64,000 nt of DNA from positions 4,394,886-4,458,885 of the forward strand of contig NC_088789.1 of assembly GCF_949628265.1 (NCBI RefSeq). Reading direction: 5' to 3'. This document shows, in pieces, positions 41,401 to 61,875 of this stretch (the first letter of the stretch is position 1; each line of letters opens with the position of its first letter). Below the pieces are notes generated by a model that saw only the letters and a program-made list of their open reading frames with translations, made no database searches and was not told where the DNA came from. The position numbers and the translations under genes are program-made. This stretch comes from Cloeon dipterum. Lineage: Eukaryota; Arthropoda; Insecta; Ephemeroptera; Baetidae.

Positions 41401-43240
41401 GCCGACGCGGTGAAGCAGGAAAACCCGAGCAAGAAAGAGTGTCGTTGATAAGCTGGAAATTTACATCAAGTGATGTGGCGAGAAGGCGCTCTCAGTAGCG
41501 CAGTGAGGGCAGGGCCTGCCTGATAAGATAACGCGGCAGCGAAAACAGCGCGCACGGGCCGCTCGAAAATTTATTATTAATATTCGGCATGACGTAAACA
41601 ATGAGCAGCCGCAGCAGCAACTCCCCTGCAATTGCGATGAGGATTCAGGTGCGTCTTTTAAACGAGAACCGCCCGGCAGCCCGCCCGCACGGCATTTAAA
41701 CTGCCGCTCGAGAGGCAAGGTGTGTGTTTGTAAAATATTCAGCCCGGATTTCCGCACACTTCACTTTGACCTTTACCTTCCCATAGGGAGCCGCCACACG
41801 CTTTATTATTTTCTCCGGCAAGCGAGTGGCGAACAATGCTTGCTTTCTCAACACTCACCGTGCAGGACACAATGGTGAGAGATCCTCCTCGTTCATTTCC
41901 GCGTCGCTTATTTAATACTCGACCGCCTCCAGTTCCGCACTTTTGCGCTTCGCCCCTCGAGCCGCCGCTCATTTTCGGGCTGCCCTGCCTTTTCGCTTCG
42001 GCCACCTTTTGTCTTTCGAGAGTCGTTCTGCGTCAGCGGCTGACCGGCCGGCCGGCAAGAGAGCAAAAATGTGGCTTTGATTGGATCTCTGTAGCCGCCT
42101 CTCTTTTTTCCTTCTGCCCGAGAGGAAGTCATGACGAATTAACGACTCTTTCACAGCAGTTTGCGTAGAATGACAATAAGGAAAACCTCTTTCGCAGTTT
42201 GGTTCTAATGAGAAAAGGAGAAAAACAACCTCGAAAATAGTTCACCCTTTTATGCTATTCCGACAAAAGCATATTTCTAGAAACTTTTCTATCCATCAAT
42301 TCTCTCTCCTCCGAAGATGACATGTGTCAAGTTAATTTTGAAATACATTTTTCATCATTTTGACTTTAACAAAGCATTTTCTTCCCTTTGTAAAAGAAGC
42401 GATACCTGCTTTTCTTAATCACGTGGTAGAGCAAGAAACCCCCTAAAATTTCTTTTTTTCCTTAACAAACATGGTATGCTCTGCAAGATACATCTAAATT
42501 TGAATTTTCATTTCTTAAGAGTTACGTAAATTCGACATGAGTACAATTGTTTTCGATAAAACATTGACTACAACATAATGTACGAGCGTTGTATGAGGAA
42601 ACTGGAATTTACAGAGGAATAATATCTAAACGCTATTATTATAAAAAAACAAAGGAAGCGTTTGGTTCCGTTTTTCATGCCAAGCGACTGAAAAGCCGGA
42701 ACCGCACAAAACAGACGTGATGCGGCCAGTTTGCTCTGCGTGCGTGAATCGTGAATCGCCGTCGCTTCCTCCTGGGAGACGGTCATTTTCGCGATGAGGA
42801 AGCAGTCTGTCCGCGGCGAAAAAAGCGGGGAATGCGATGGATGTGTAGGAAGAGTGAGCGAACAAATCAAGAGAATAAAGAGCTCTGTTAGCTGAGCGCG
42901 AAGCAGCCCGCGGCCTTCCTGAACACGCGCGCGCGCGCCTATGGTGATGTGACCTCCACACTTAAACTGCTGCAGACGCCAAAGAGAAACTCTTCCGGGG
43001 TCGGGTGAGGGCGTTCTCCAATCCAACGCCTCATTTATCAGCGCGGAGACGACGACCAGGAAGCGCTCGATCGCTCTTTCTCCGTTTCCACCGACCCATG
43101 ATTTTTTTTCGAGCGCGCTCAGTTTTTCTTCCGGCCGAGAGATACAGAGAAAAACATCTACGTGAACCGAGCAGAAGCAGCGAGTGCTTTGGCACCTCTG
43201 GGTTCGCTTGCGTCAGCGGGCGAGACTCATTATGCAAAGC
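38400..43240. promoter_or_regulatory. dense GC/CpG-rich islands proximal to the first aop coding exon
   Basis: Islands at about 38400-39130, 39590-40150, 40540-41090, 41500-42160 and 42660-43240 cover most of this interval, which ends some 360 bp before the aop coding exon. They are the best candidates for the proximal aop promoter, 5' UTR exon(s) and enhancers. An octamer is at 41385-41392. No TATA-initiator pair or certain splice donor could be chosen by eye. Confidence 0.35.
39099..39124. repeat. (CTCG)n tetranucleotide repeat
   Basis: About 6.5 copies of GCTC in a CpG-rich island. Confidence 0.9.
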
Positions 43241-43597
43241 GAGTGTTACCCAACAGCGGTACTTGAATAAACGGCTGGAAAACGCTCTCATGAATTACCA
43301 ATTTCAAATTTGATTACCAAGGTTAAGGTGACCGAATTTATGCGCCACCTCGCTTCCTGTACCGCGAATTTGGATTGCTGATTTGCCTTTATCCGCTCAA
43401 TTGATTTGGAAATTAAAAAATTCCTCGGTTCGCCACAGGTTGCCGGACCTTGAGTGCATTTTTTCAGGCTAATTCATGTGAAACTTTGGCGACACACATT
43501 TTGCGTATGCCAATGAACGGATTGAGAAATGCACAAGGATTTTAGTTGATGTGAATTATTTATGTGTTGCTGAATTTTGGTTCTATTCTGATTACAG

Positions 43598-45573
43598 ATG
43601 AAAGTTCTGTCACTCCCGTCCAGTCTCCAGCTGCCTTCGGCTTCCGTAATGGAACGCATCCCTATACCACTTCCCTTCTCGCCTGACCTACTGTGGCGCT
43701 ACCCGCTGGCTATGGCCGGCGGCCAGCAGAGCCATCAGCAGTCGGCCCAGCTCTCAGGGGCCATGTCGCAGCACGTCGGCATGGACTTCAAGACGCACCT
43801 GCCATCAACCCTAACCACGGAACCGCGCAACTGGTCTCGCGAGGACGTACTCACTTTCCTCAGGTGGTGTGAAACCGAGTACGATCTGCCCAGGTTCGAC
43901 AGCGACACCTTCCAGATGAATGGTGAGCAAACTGCAATTTTTTGCTGAATTAATACCTCGCGGCGGGCGGGTGGGTGCGCACGGAGCGCAAATTAATTTA
44001 TGGCCTTATATCAACGCCGCGTGCGTCATAGGCGCCCGAGAGAAATTGTTTTCCTTCACTTTTATGCCTACAGCCCTCTTTTTGAGTGGCCTAATTAGAC
44101 ACGAGCGCCGTTTTTGATTTTATTTCCTTTCATTGGATCCTCTCACGTGTTTTTGGACTGACGAGTCGCAATTCCTTGTGATTTTTTTTTTTGAATGAGC
44201 ACGAAATTGCTGTGAAAAGTTGTCAAACAAATTCCCTCTAATTAAAATTACTTACAAAAATTTGCTATTATTTTCGCAGGTAAAGCCCTGTGCTTGCTGA
44301 CCAAAGCAGACCTTAACGAGCGAGCGCCTGGCACTGGTGACGTTCTGCATAACGTTCTGCAGATGCTCAGCAAAGAAGCCCAAGCGCATATGATGGCCAT
44401 CGCCACTGCCGTCATGCAAAGGGGCATGCCTTCGAGCCCAGTGACCCCGACCGCCCGGCTAAGCTACGGCAGCTGGCCGCTGGATCTGCACTCGCTGCAG
44501 GGCCATTTGGCGCTGAACGGCAACTCTGTCACCCTGAGCCCGGCGCCCTCCATCGACAGCCAACAGGGCTCGCCGCAACACCACACCGCTTCGGAGCACC
44601 AGACCGCTGCCGCCACACACTTCCTCTACAGAAATTCTGACGAGTCTGAAGAGGAAACCTTCAGAGACAGAGAAAACACGAGTCCCAGGCGGTCACCGGA
44701 CAGAAAACCCCCGGCCATCTCCGTCCCGCCCCCTCTCTCGCCGAAAGAATCCACACTGTCGCCAACGACGCCCACACTGCCCTTCAGCCCAGGTCTCAGT
44801 CCCGGCTTAAGGGGATCCAGGGAGTTTTTCCCCAACGAAAGTTCACCCACTCCCGAGCATAACACAAGTATGTATTCTCGTCCACCCTGACCCTTGGCAT
44901 CAGGTTCCTAATCTTTATAATTGCTCCTCTAGATGGCCGTCTCTTGTGGGACTTCCTGCAGCAACTGCTGAACGATCCTGGCCAGAGGTACACTAGCTAC
45001 ATCGCTTGGAAGAACCACGAAACCGGTGTGTTCAAAATCGTTGATCCCGCCGGCCTGGCCAAACTGTGGGGCATCCAGAAGAACCATCTGTCCATGAATT
45101 ACGACAAAATGTCCAGAGCCCTGCGCTATTACTATAGAGTAAACATCCTCCGCAAGGTGCAAGGAGAGCGCCATTGCTACCAGTAAGTACAATAATTCTT
45201 ATCCAAACATTCATTCACTTCACTTTGTCGAATAGCATTAAATTTCCCAGTCGTTTCAAAAGAGCTTGTCACTAATCAGCACCGCTTTTGCTTCCTCAGG
45301 TTCCTCCGCAACCCAACCGAACTGAAGAACATCAAAAACATTTCGCTGCTGAAGCACCAACCGGTCGCCTCACAGCAGCAGCAGCTGTCGACGCCACACA
45401 ACCGGGCCTCCAGTGTGAAAATTGAGGAGAACGACTACAGCGACATGCCCACCGACCTGAGCATGGAGGGACCCACGGACCTGAGTAGTCGGTGTCCTGC
45501 GTCAGACTTGCTGGAGCTGCGGTGGGGCAAGCAGCAGGACGAGTCCATTAAGTGCGAGTCGGCCGCCGACTAA
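43598..45573 (+). CDS. aop: ETS-domain transcriptional repressor Yan / anterior open (TEL/ETV6 class)
   Basis: Four coding exons: 43598-43922, 44280-44867, 44933-45182 and about 45300-45573 (TAA). They join in frame to 478 residues. Exon 1 carries most of a PNT/SAM domain (NWSREDVLTFLRWC), completed in exon 2 (KALCLLTKADLNER); together about residues 60-145. The ETS domain is about residues 306-390 (RLLWDFLQQLLND, KLWGIQKNHLSMNYDKMSRA, LRYYYRVNILRKVQGERHCY). The linker has about a dozen S/T-P sites, including an SPVTPT block at 161-166 just after the PNT, as in fly Yan, where Ser127 is a key ERK site. Yan represses RTK/Ras target genes and is inactivated by ERK phosphorylation; that role is known for the family, not shown here. 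The assigned ATG is the first codon after a splice acceptor (43596-43597 AG). Fly Yan has a few residues before the equivalent MKML, so a short upstream coding or non-coding exon is likely. The protein is shorter than fly Yan, mainly in the linker and C-terminal tail. Confidence 0.95.
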
Positions 45574-46099
45574 ACAAGCCACCCAACGAGACATTCCCAC
45601 AGAAAAATCTAACACTGGCAATCAACCAATTGACAATTATATATTGAAATCACAAAATGTAAGAGATGAAATAACTAGAGCACATGTTGTGATATGATAA
45701 AGCCAACTTATAGCTAGGACGTCTCTCGTGCCATTTGTAGAGTACAGGTTGAGTGGCTGGCCTGTCAACTGATTTATTTCTTTGAAACCAATTCAACTGA
45801 TGCAAAGTTCTGTAATATAATATGTTTTAACTGGACACCAGCTGATTTTTACTGTGTAATTTAGATGCAATGCTTGTGTATTTTTCTTTTTTTGGAGAAA
45901 GTACTCCGACTGCCTTGGCACTGCGTCTGAGCGCACCCCAAGCAAACCACAGGTCATGTAAAAAAGCAGCCCTGGCCAGACCAGGACCGCTCGAGCTTTT
46001 CAGTGGCGATCTATATGATTATTTGTGTACATGCCACGTTAAAACCCACTTCAGTGGTTGTCGAAGAAGCAATTTATTTTGTTTTGCCACGAAAACTTG

Positions 46100-46106
46100 G
46101 TCTTCC
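46100..46106 (+). promoter_or_regulatory. candidate miR-7 target site in aop 3' UTR
   Basis: GTCTTCC is the 7-mer complement of miR-7 nucleotides 2-8. In Drosophila, miR-7 represses yan through its 3' UTR during photoreceptor differentiation. I saw only one such match in this 3' UTR, whereas the fly gene carries several. A single 7-mer match in over 1 kb can occur by chance. Confidence 0.4.
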
Positions 46107-46182
46107 CTGTGATCAGATCCGATTGCGAAATCCAACTGTATATCTTTGTGTAAAAATATATCCGTAGAAGCTGATGACGATG

Positions 46183-46190
46183 TGTATATA
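46183..46190 (+). promoter_or_regulatory. candidate Pumilio/PUF-binding element in aop 3' UTR
   Basis: TGTATATA matches the PUF consensus UGUANAUA in the sense strand of the aop 3' UTR. The surrounding sequence is TA-rich, which raises the chance of a fortuitous match. Confidence 0.3.
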
Positions 46191-47039
46191 TTTAAAGAGA
46201 GAAAGTGAGAGAGAAAAGCAGAAAGCCTATTACATTTTGAGCACTCGGATGAATAGTTTAATATATTATATTGAAAATGATGAGATATATATTTAAAACG
46301 CAGTGCTTTTAATAAAAGAGGTGAGTTCAGAGAGATAATGATTAATCTTAATTAGTTGTTATGTTCCCTTTTTAGTTTCTCATTTCCTGTCCACAATTTG
46401 TTGTTATCGGTTGTATAGATCAATTTGGTGGTGTGCGGGTCTTAACAATTTGCATGCTAACACACGAAAACACACTGCGCTCCAACACCGTGAATTATTA
46501 TTTTTACTGAGACATGTAACAATCATCAGACATTGTTTTGCTCAAATTTCCTACTTTCGACTCCGCTGGGTAACCAACTTATATGTTCAGTTCTACCGAG
46601 GAAAGCACCTTTTTACTTATAATTGAATGCTTTTAGGGAGGCAGCTATTACTCTCTTAAGATTGTTGCTGTTCAAAAACGATTTATATACATGTTTCCTG
46701 ATTGAATGAGAAGATGAATTTGTTAGTTGTTTAAAGATCTCAAGGCTTGGTTTAAACAAAAATCATTTAACTTTGCATGTTGTGAATTTTGTATTGAAAA
46801 AAAATAGCAAGAATCGTGTACACAAAAACAAACGAGTACTATTATTGTAGCTTTACTGTACTGTGTTCCATGCAGTTTCTAAATTAAAAACAAACATTAT
46901 ATTGCAAAGAATTGACACCGAGTATCATTGCTCCTGGACTCCTAAAATCACGAGATCAAACAGGAACCGGATGTTTACCAACAACAAATAATAAAATGTC
47001 GAGGGTGACGGGCAGAACAAAACTTGACAAGATTTACTA

Positions 47040-47427
47040 AATAGCTTCTGGACGCTTTATTGAATTTTAAGTACACATAAACTCTACAAGGTGATGCAAT
47101 AACTAAAAAGAGTCACAATGATGATTTGGAAGGCATTCCTAAGAATCTACTGGAACTAATATATGAAGGGAAAATTACATGTTAGTGGCGTTGAAACAAA
47201 TATCTGACAAAATGCAAAATACTGGCTGCGAGAGTAAATTGGTCAATCAAATCAATTTGAGAGCCCTGATTCATTTTGAGCAACGGACAAATTTTAAAAC
47301 AAATCTTTCAGATTTTTCCCAAAATAAATGATTTCTTTCAAGAGCACAACTGCCTGGCGGGAGAAACGTTTTAACGCCTGTAGCCTCGGAGCAGTCTTAA
47401 GGAACTATAATTTTTGATCAATTTTGC
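47040..47427 (-). other. mtSSB: mtSSB 3' UTR
   Basis: Non-coding stretch downstream of the mtSSB stop. TTTATT on the plus strand at 47056-47061 is an AATAAA signal on the minus strand. This end converges on the aop 3' UTR, with only tens of bases between the most distal signals, so long isoforms of the two transcripts could overlap. Confidence 0.5.
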
Positions 47428-48116
47428 TTAGGCGCTCTTGGGAGTGCCGGACATGAAAATGACATCGTCGGCAATGATGGCGGTGGTCGCGCGTTGGACG
47501 CCTTCAGCGTCGGTGATTTCACCGTAGGTCAAACGTCCAGTCACGTAGACACGCTGGCCCTTTTGCACATACTGGTAGACGAGATCGCGTAGACCTGGAC
47601 GGAAGCAGCAAATGCGGTGCCACTCAGTCTTCTGCTGTTGCTCACCTAGAGTCAACATAAATGATTTTTTAACAAATTTTTTCTTCGTGTATAAAAGTAA
47701 TGATTAATAATTGGATGAATCAGGTGTAGGTTTAAATATTATTTATAGTATGATACCTGATTCATATTTGTAGTTCAGGTGGGTGGCAAGGCTGAAAATG
47801 ACCACAGGGTGCTGTTCATTGCCCCTCTTCTGGGGGTCGGCGCCCACTCTGCCCATCAAAGTCACAGTATTGACGGCTGCAAAAATAGAGCAAGGAAGGA
47901 ATTAAAAGTATTGTCAACCCCGCTTGTGTGTGTTACTCTTTTCATATTTGGCCGGGGCTTCTTTAGTGTTAGCAGCATTTGAGGCCAGTCGTGCAGGCTG
48001 GATGATCTGCTTCAGGAGCGATGAGCGTGCTCTGGCCAGCTGCGGAAATGACAGCGACAATTTTACAGATGCAGTTACTTCATAAAGTTCGCATTTACCT
48101 GAGTGAGACCGAACAT
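47428..48116 (-). CDS. mtSSB: mitochondrial single-stranded DNA-binding protein
   Basis: Four coding exons on the minus strand: 48116-48099 (six codons, MFGLTQ), 48039-47937, 47876-47757 and 47645-47428 (TAA). All junctions are GT-AG and the frame sums to 152 residues, close to the roughly 146-150 of animal mtSSB. The first 40 or so residues are Arg/Lys-rich and lack acidic residues until the AANTKEAP segment, as expected for a mitochondrial presequence. The OB-fold follows: VNTVTLMGRVGADPQ, VVIFSLAT, KTEWHRICCFRPGLRDL, YVQKGQRVYVTGRLTYG and TTAIIADDVIFMSG, all hallmark strands of bacterial-type SSB/SSBP1. It binds single-stranded mtDNA at the replisome and stimulates Pol gamma and Twinkle (family knowledge). 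The gene lies between aop (convergent) and the myosin VII gene (same strand, downstream end about 840 bp away). Confidence 0.94.
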
Positions 48117-48410
48117 TTTAATGGATATGGGTGTCTGAGGAATATTACTCCGTAAAACAAGGAATGCAAAACTGCTGGAAATGCTGCTAAATCTTGGATT
48201 TTGCGAACCGCTAGGCCTGACAACACGTGCAAATGAGCGGGAACCAAGCAGACAAACACAAAACAAGACAAGATCACGCTTTGCGGATCCAGATGGCGGC
48301 ACGCCCCTTTTTTATACAATGGTTCGTCGCGAAACTTGAGGAGGGAGACGGCGAAGGTCTGGTGCTGGCGGCACGGCAACAAATCGTGAGCTATTTTAAT
48401 ATTTTTTAAT
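48117..48410 (-). promoter_or_regulatory. mtSSB 5' UTR and promoter region
   Basis: Non-coding sequence immediately upstream of the mtSSB ATG. It is moderately GC-rich with several CpGs at 48180-48390 and no obvious TATA box, consistent with a housekeeping promoter. Assignment is by position only. Confidence 0.4.
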
Positions 48411-48952
48411 TAACAACCAATATATAAAAATATTTATAGTACTAAGACGAGATAAAAACTCTGGAGCCTTGAGCTATCATAGATGTAGATACATAGCCTG
48501 GAATTGGTCGAAATTGCAAGGCAAAAGCTATAGTTCAATTTTATTGATCTCCGCTTAAACATAATATCTGCACGATGTTCAAACACTTTTCTTTTACCGG
48601 CTCGATCATATTCTTAAAGAGAACTAAAAATTTTAAAATAACATCTAGAAATTTTGTTTCCTTTTCCCTCTAAAATAAGATATCAGATATATATGTTTAA
48701 GAAATCGTCTACAATTATATTTTTAGTTGGAGCAGACTGTTTTTCCAATCTAGCTAGCTAAAACGCGACTTCTTTTTAAAATTGCCCTCATTAATAAACA
48801 CTCGGTGGCAAATTAATCTAAAATTCAACTTTAATTATTTATTCTTAAAATCAATCAAAATCATTTTGCAAGTCACAATATTCATACCCCAACATTAACC
48901 ATACAAGATACGTATAATTATTATAGAATATGAAAAATAAATAATGATTTAT
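48411..48952. other. AT-rich spacer and myosin VII 3' UTR
   Basis: Strongly AT-rich intergenic DNA between mtSSB and the myosin VII gene. A minus-strand AATAAA (plus-strand TTTATT) at 48838-48843 could end the myosin transcript about 110 bp past its stop. I see no gene here. Confidence 0.5.
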
Positions 48953-59682
<10,730 letters not shown>

Positions 59683-60056
59683 TGTGGTGTTCCTACGGTT
59701 TGGCCTGCGGTGAAGATCAGGCGTCTACCTCAGACGTGTCAATTGCACCAAATGGAAGCACAGCGGTGCAACTTTTATCAGTACAGGCTGCTTATCAGTT
59801 TTCATATTCCTTGCCTAATCTCAATAATATGGATAACTCTGCAAGGTGACGCCAAACTGTTCGACTAAGTGCTCGCAATTAACGTGATGCTGACTAATAT
59901 TCAAAAGAAAATTTAATTCCTTTGTTTGATAAGACCCGCCACTCCACAAGAGATAGGGATACTTCATGCCGAAAAGAAACGCAATAATACATTATTTTAA
60001 ATTTTTGTTATTATTCAATTAAATTATTTACATTGAAACAACTAACAATGACAATC
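59683..60056 (-). promoter_or_regulatory. myosin VII upstream region / NDUFV2 3' end
   Basis: Only about 374 bp separate the myosin VII start codon from the NDUFV2 stop on the same strand, so this interval must hold the NDUFV2 3' UTR and probably the myosin 5' UTR and promoter, unless the two share an upstream non-coding exon. No exact minus-strand AATAAA is seen; a variant signal in the AT-rich 59980-60050 stretch is possible. Confidence 0.4.
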
Positions 60057-61100
60057 CTAGAGGCCAGCCTGGACCCCGAATCCGGGCCCTTTGGGCTCCT
60101 CCTTCAGGGAAGTAAGTTCTCCCAGGGGCTCGGCGGCGAACCTTCCGTTCCTGGGACCGGGCTTGGGTTGTTCACCCTTTTTCAGCTTGTCGAGGATTTC
60201 TTCTGTGTCTTTGATTGAGAGATCCTCGTAGTAATTGTCGTTGACTTGGATCATAGGGGCATTGACACATGCGCCCAGGCATTCCACCTCAGAGATGCTG
60301 AACATTTTGTCGGAAGTCGTTTCACCGACGTTTATTCCAAGCTTGCTCTTGACACACTCCAGGATCTCTGTTGAGCCTCGCAGCCAGCATGGGGTGGTCG
60401 TGCAAACCTGGACGTGGTATTTTCCAATGGGTTTTCTGAAAAAAAAAAGTTAATTTCATATCAGCAACAGTAGTACAGTTAAAATGAGACATTTGCTATT
60501 TTTTTGAAGACACATACATCATTAAATACACTCAGAGAGTTTAAATCTGTCTTCTAAAGGTTCTTCAAAAAGTTTGATTTATAGAAATCTTTTGAAAAAC
60601 TTAACTTGAGTTTTCCAACTAGAAAATATTACTGTAGCACGAAAAATATTCATTTTATCTGAATTCATTAAAAAATACTAATGAATGTGTCCCAAGCAGA
60701 TTCGTCATTTTGCTTTATCAGGTCCTTATGAGCAAAATAAATATACCAACCTGATGAACATGGTGTAGAATGTAGCCACCTCGTAAACCCTCATGCGGGG
60801 CAGCTTGAGCAGGTCAGCAACATGATGCATGCCTGAAATGGGCAGCCAGCCGCCGTTCTGCCTCTGCGCCAAGTCGAGCAGAGGAATCATGGCACCCCTC
60901 GTGTGGCCGTCAGGGTAGATGGCGATGATGGCCTCGGCCCTCTTCTTGTTCTCAGCGTTGAACTCAAAAGGAATGTCGGGGTTGTCCTCAGGTGAATCTC
61001 TGTGCACAAAGAGGCTGTCGTGCCTCTGCACGGCCGACGTCTGGATCGCCCTGGCGCTGCGCCACACGCCTTGGCTCACGCTCCTCAGATTCGACAGCAT
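60057..61100 (-). CDS. NDUFV2: NADH dehydrogenase flavoprotein 2 (complex I 24 kDa subunit)
   Basis: Two coding exons, 61100-60751 and 60435-60057 (TAG), joined in phase 2 across an Arg codon, encode 242 residues (human 249). The N terminus is basic and hydroxylated ([20 protein letters not shown]), a mitochondrial presequence. The thioredoxin-like fold binds the N1a [2Fe-2S] cluster through four cysteines, all present: C128 and C133 in CTTTPC, C169 and C173 in CLGAC. The family-typical C terminus [10 protein letters not shown] is intact, as are [24 protein letters not shown] and [15 protein letters not shown]. The protein sits in the matrix arm N-module of complex I next to the FMN subunit. 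The gene is divergent from Rubicon and lies head-to-tail upstream of the myosin VII gene. The intron is about 315 bp, GT-AG. This is the equivalent of Drosophila ND-24. Confidence 0.97.
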
Positions 61101-61875
61101 TTTTGACTGGAATCAATGTTTATATAACTAAAGCTGAGTGGCTGAACTCTTTTGAATATATCCTTATTTAATTAAAGACATAATTGTGAATTGTACGAAT
61201 AGTGTAATTATGGTACACGCTGAGATAGAATTGTGCTTTCTCGCACACATTTTGCTCGTGAATAGATGGCTGAGGTGTACATTTATCCATTTATATATTC
61301 ACACACAAAAAACACACAGGATCACACTATAACTTTAAAGTGGAAGGAAAAATCAATGGTAAATTGATATTGATGCATACACCAATTTTCTTTTAAATCA
61401 TGATTTTTTCCTAATGCCATGAAGCTATTCATCAGCTAAAAGTTTAACCACAGGGTTGTAAAATTTAAGAAATATAAAGCAATTAAATAAATTAAAAATT
61501 TTTATCCAATGTTTTCTTTCGGGGCCAAAACATTCGTGCGAAAAAAGCCAATTTCTACAAATTTATACATTTTACATTCAAAATTCATGGCTCATGAGGT
61601 TATATTTGCATTTCTATCCATATTTCGACGCTTAATGAGCCTGAAAAGGACCCAATTAATCGGAAATTACCTAAAATGTGGTGCGTGTTAGCGGCTGCCG
61701 TCCGAGAAAATGCCACGCCCCTTTCTTTGACCCAGCTGGCCAGCTGTTTAAAATGACGCACTCCTGGCTGAGTCGCTTGACAAATAACACAATATTGACT
61801 TTGACCCCGCTTTGTCCAGCACAACCGACCAACGATTCGGTTCATCAGATGTGATCCTCCAACAGCTGGACCACG
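61101..61875. promoter_or_regulatory. divergent intergenic region between NDUFV2 and Rubicon
   Basis: About 775 bp separate two start codons on opposite strands, so both 5' UTRs and promoters must lie here unless further 5' exons exist. The middle (61130-61680) is AT-rich; the Rubicon-proximal 61690-61870 is GC-richer. No TATA box with a clear start is recognised. Confidence 0.45.

Larger units (their letters stand above)
45574..46995 (+). other. aop: aop 3' UTR with poly(A) signals
   Basis: AT-rich sequence after the aop stop with no convincing reading frame. AATAAA hexamers at 46311-46316 and 46990-46995 could give a short and a long 3' UTR. It contains GTCTTCC at 46100-46106, complementary to the miR-7 seed, and TGTATATA at 46183-46190, which fits the Pumilio/PUF element UGUANAUA. 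The end is inferred from hexamers only; no transcript evidence is available. Confidence 0.5.
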
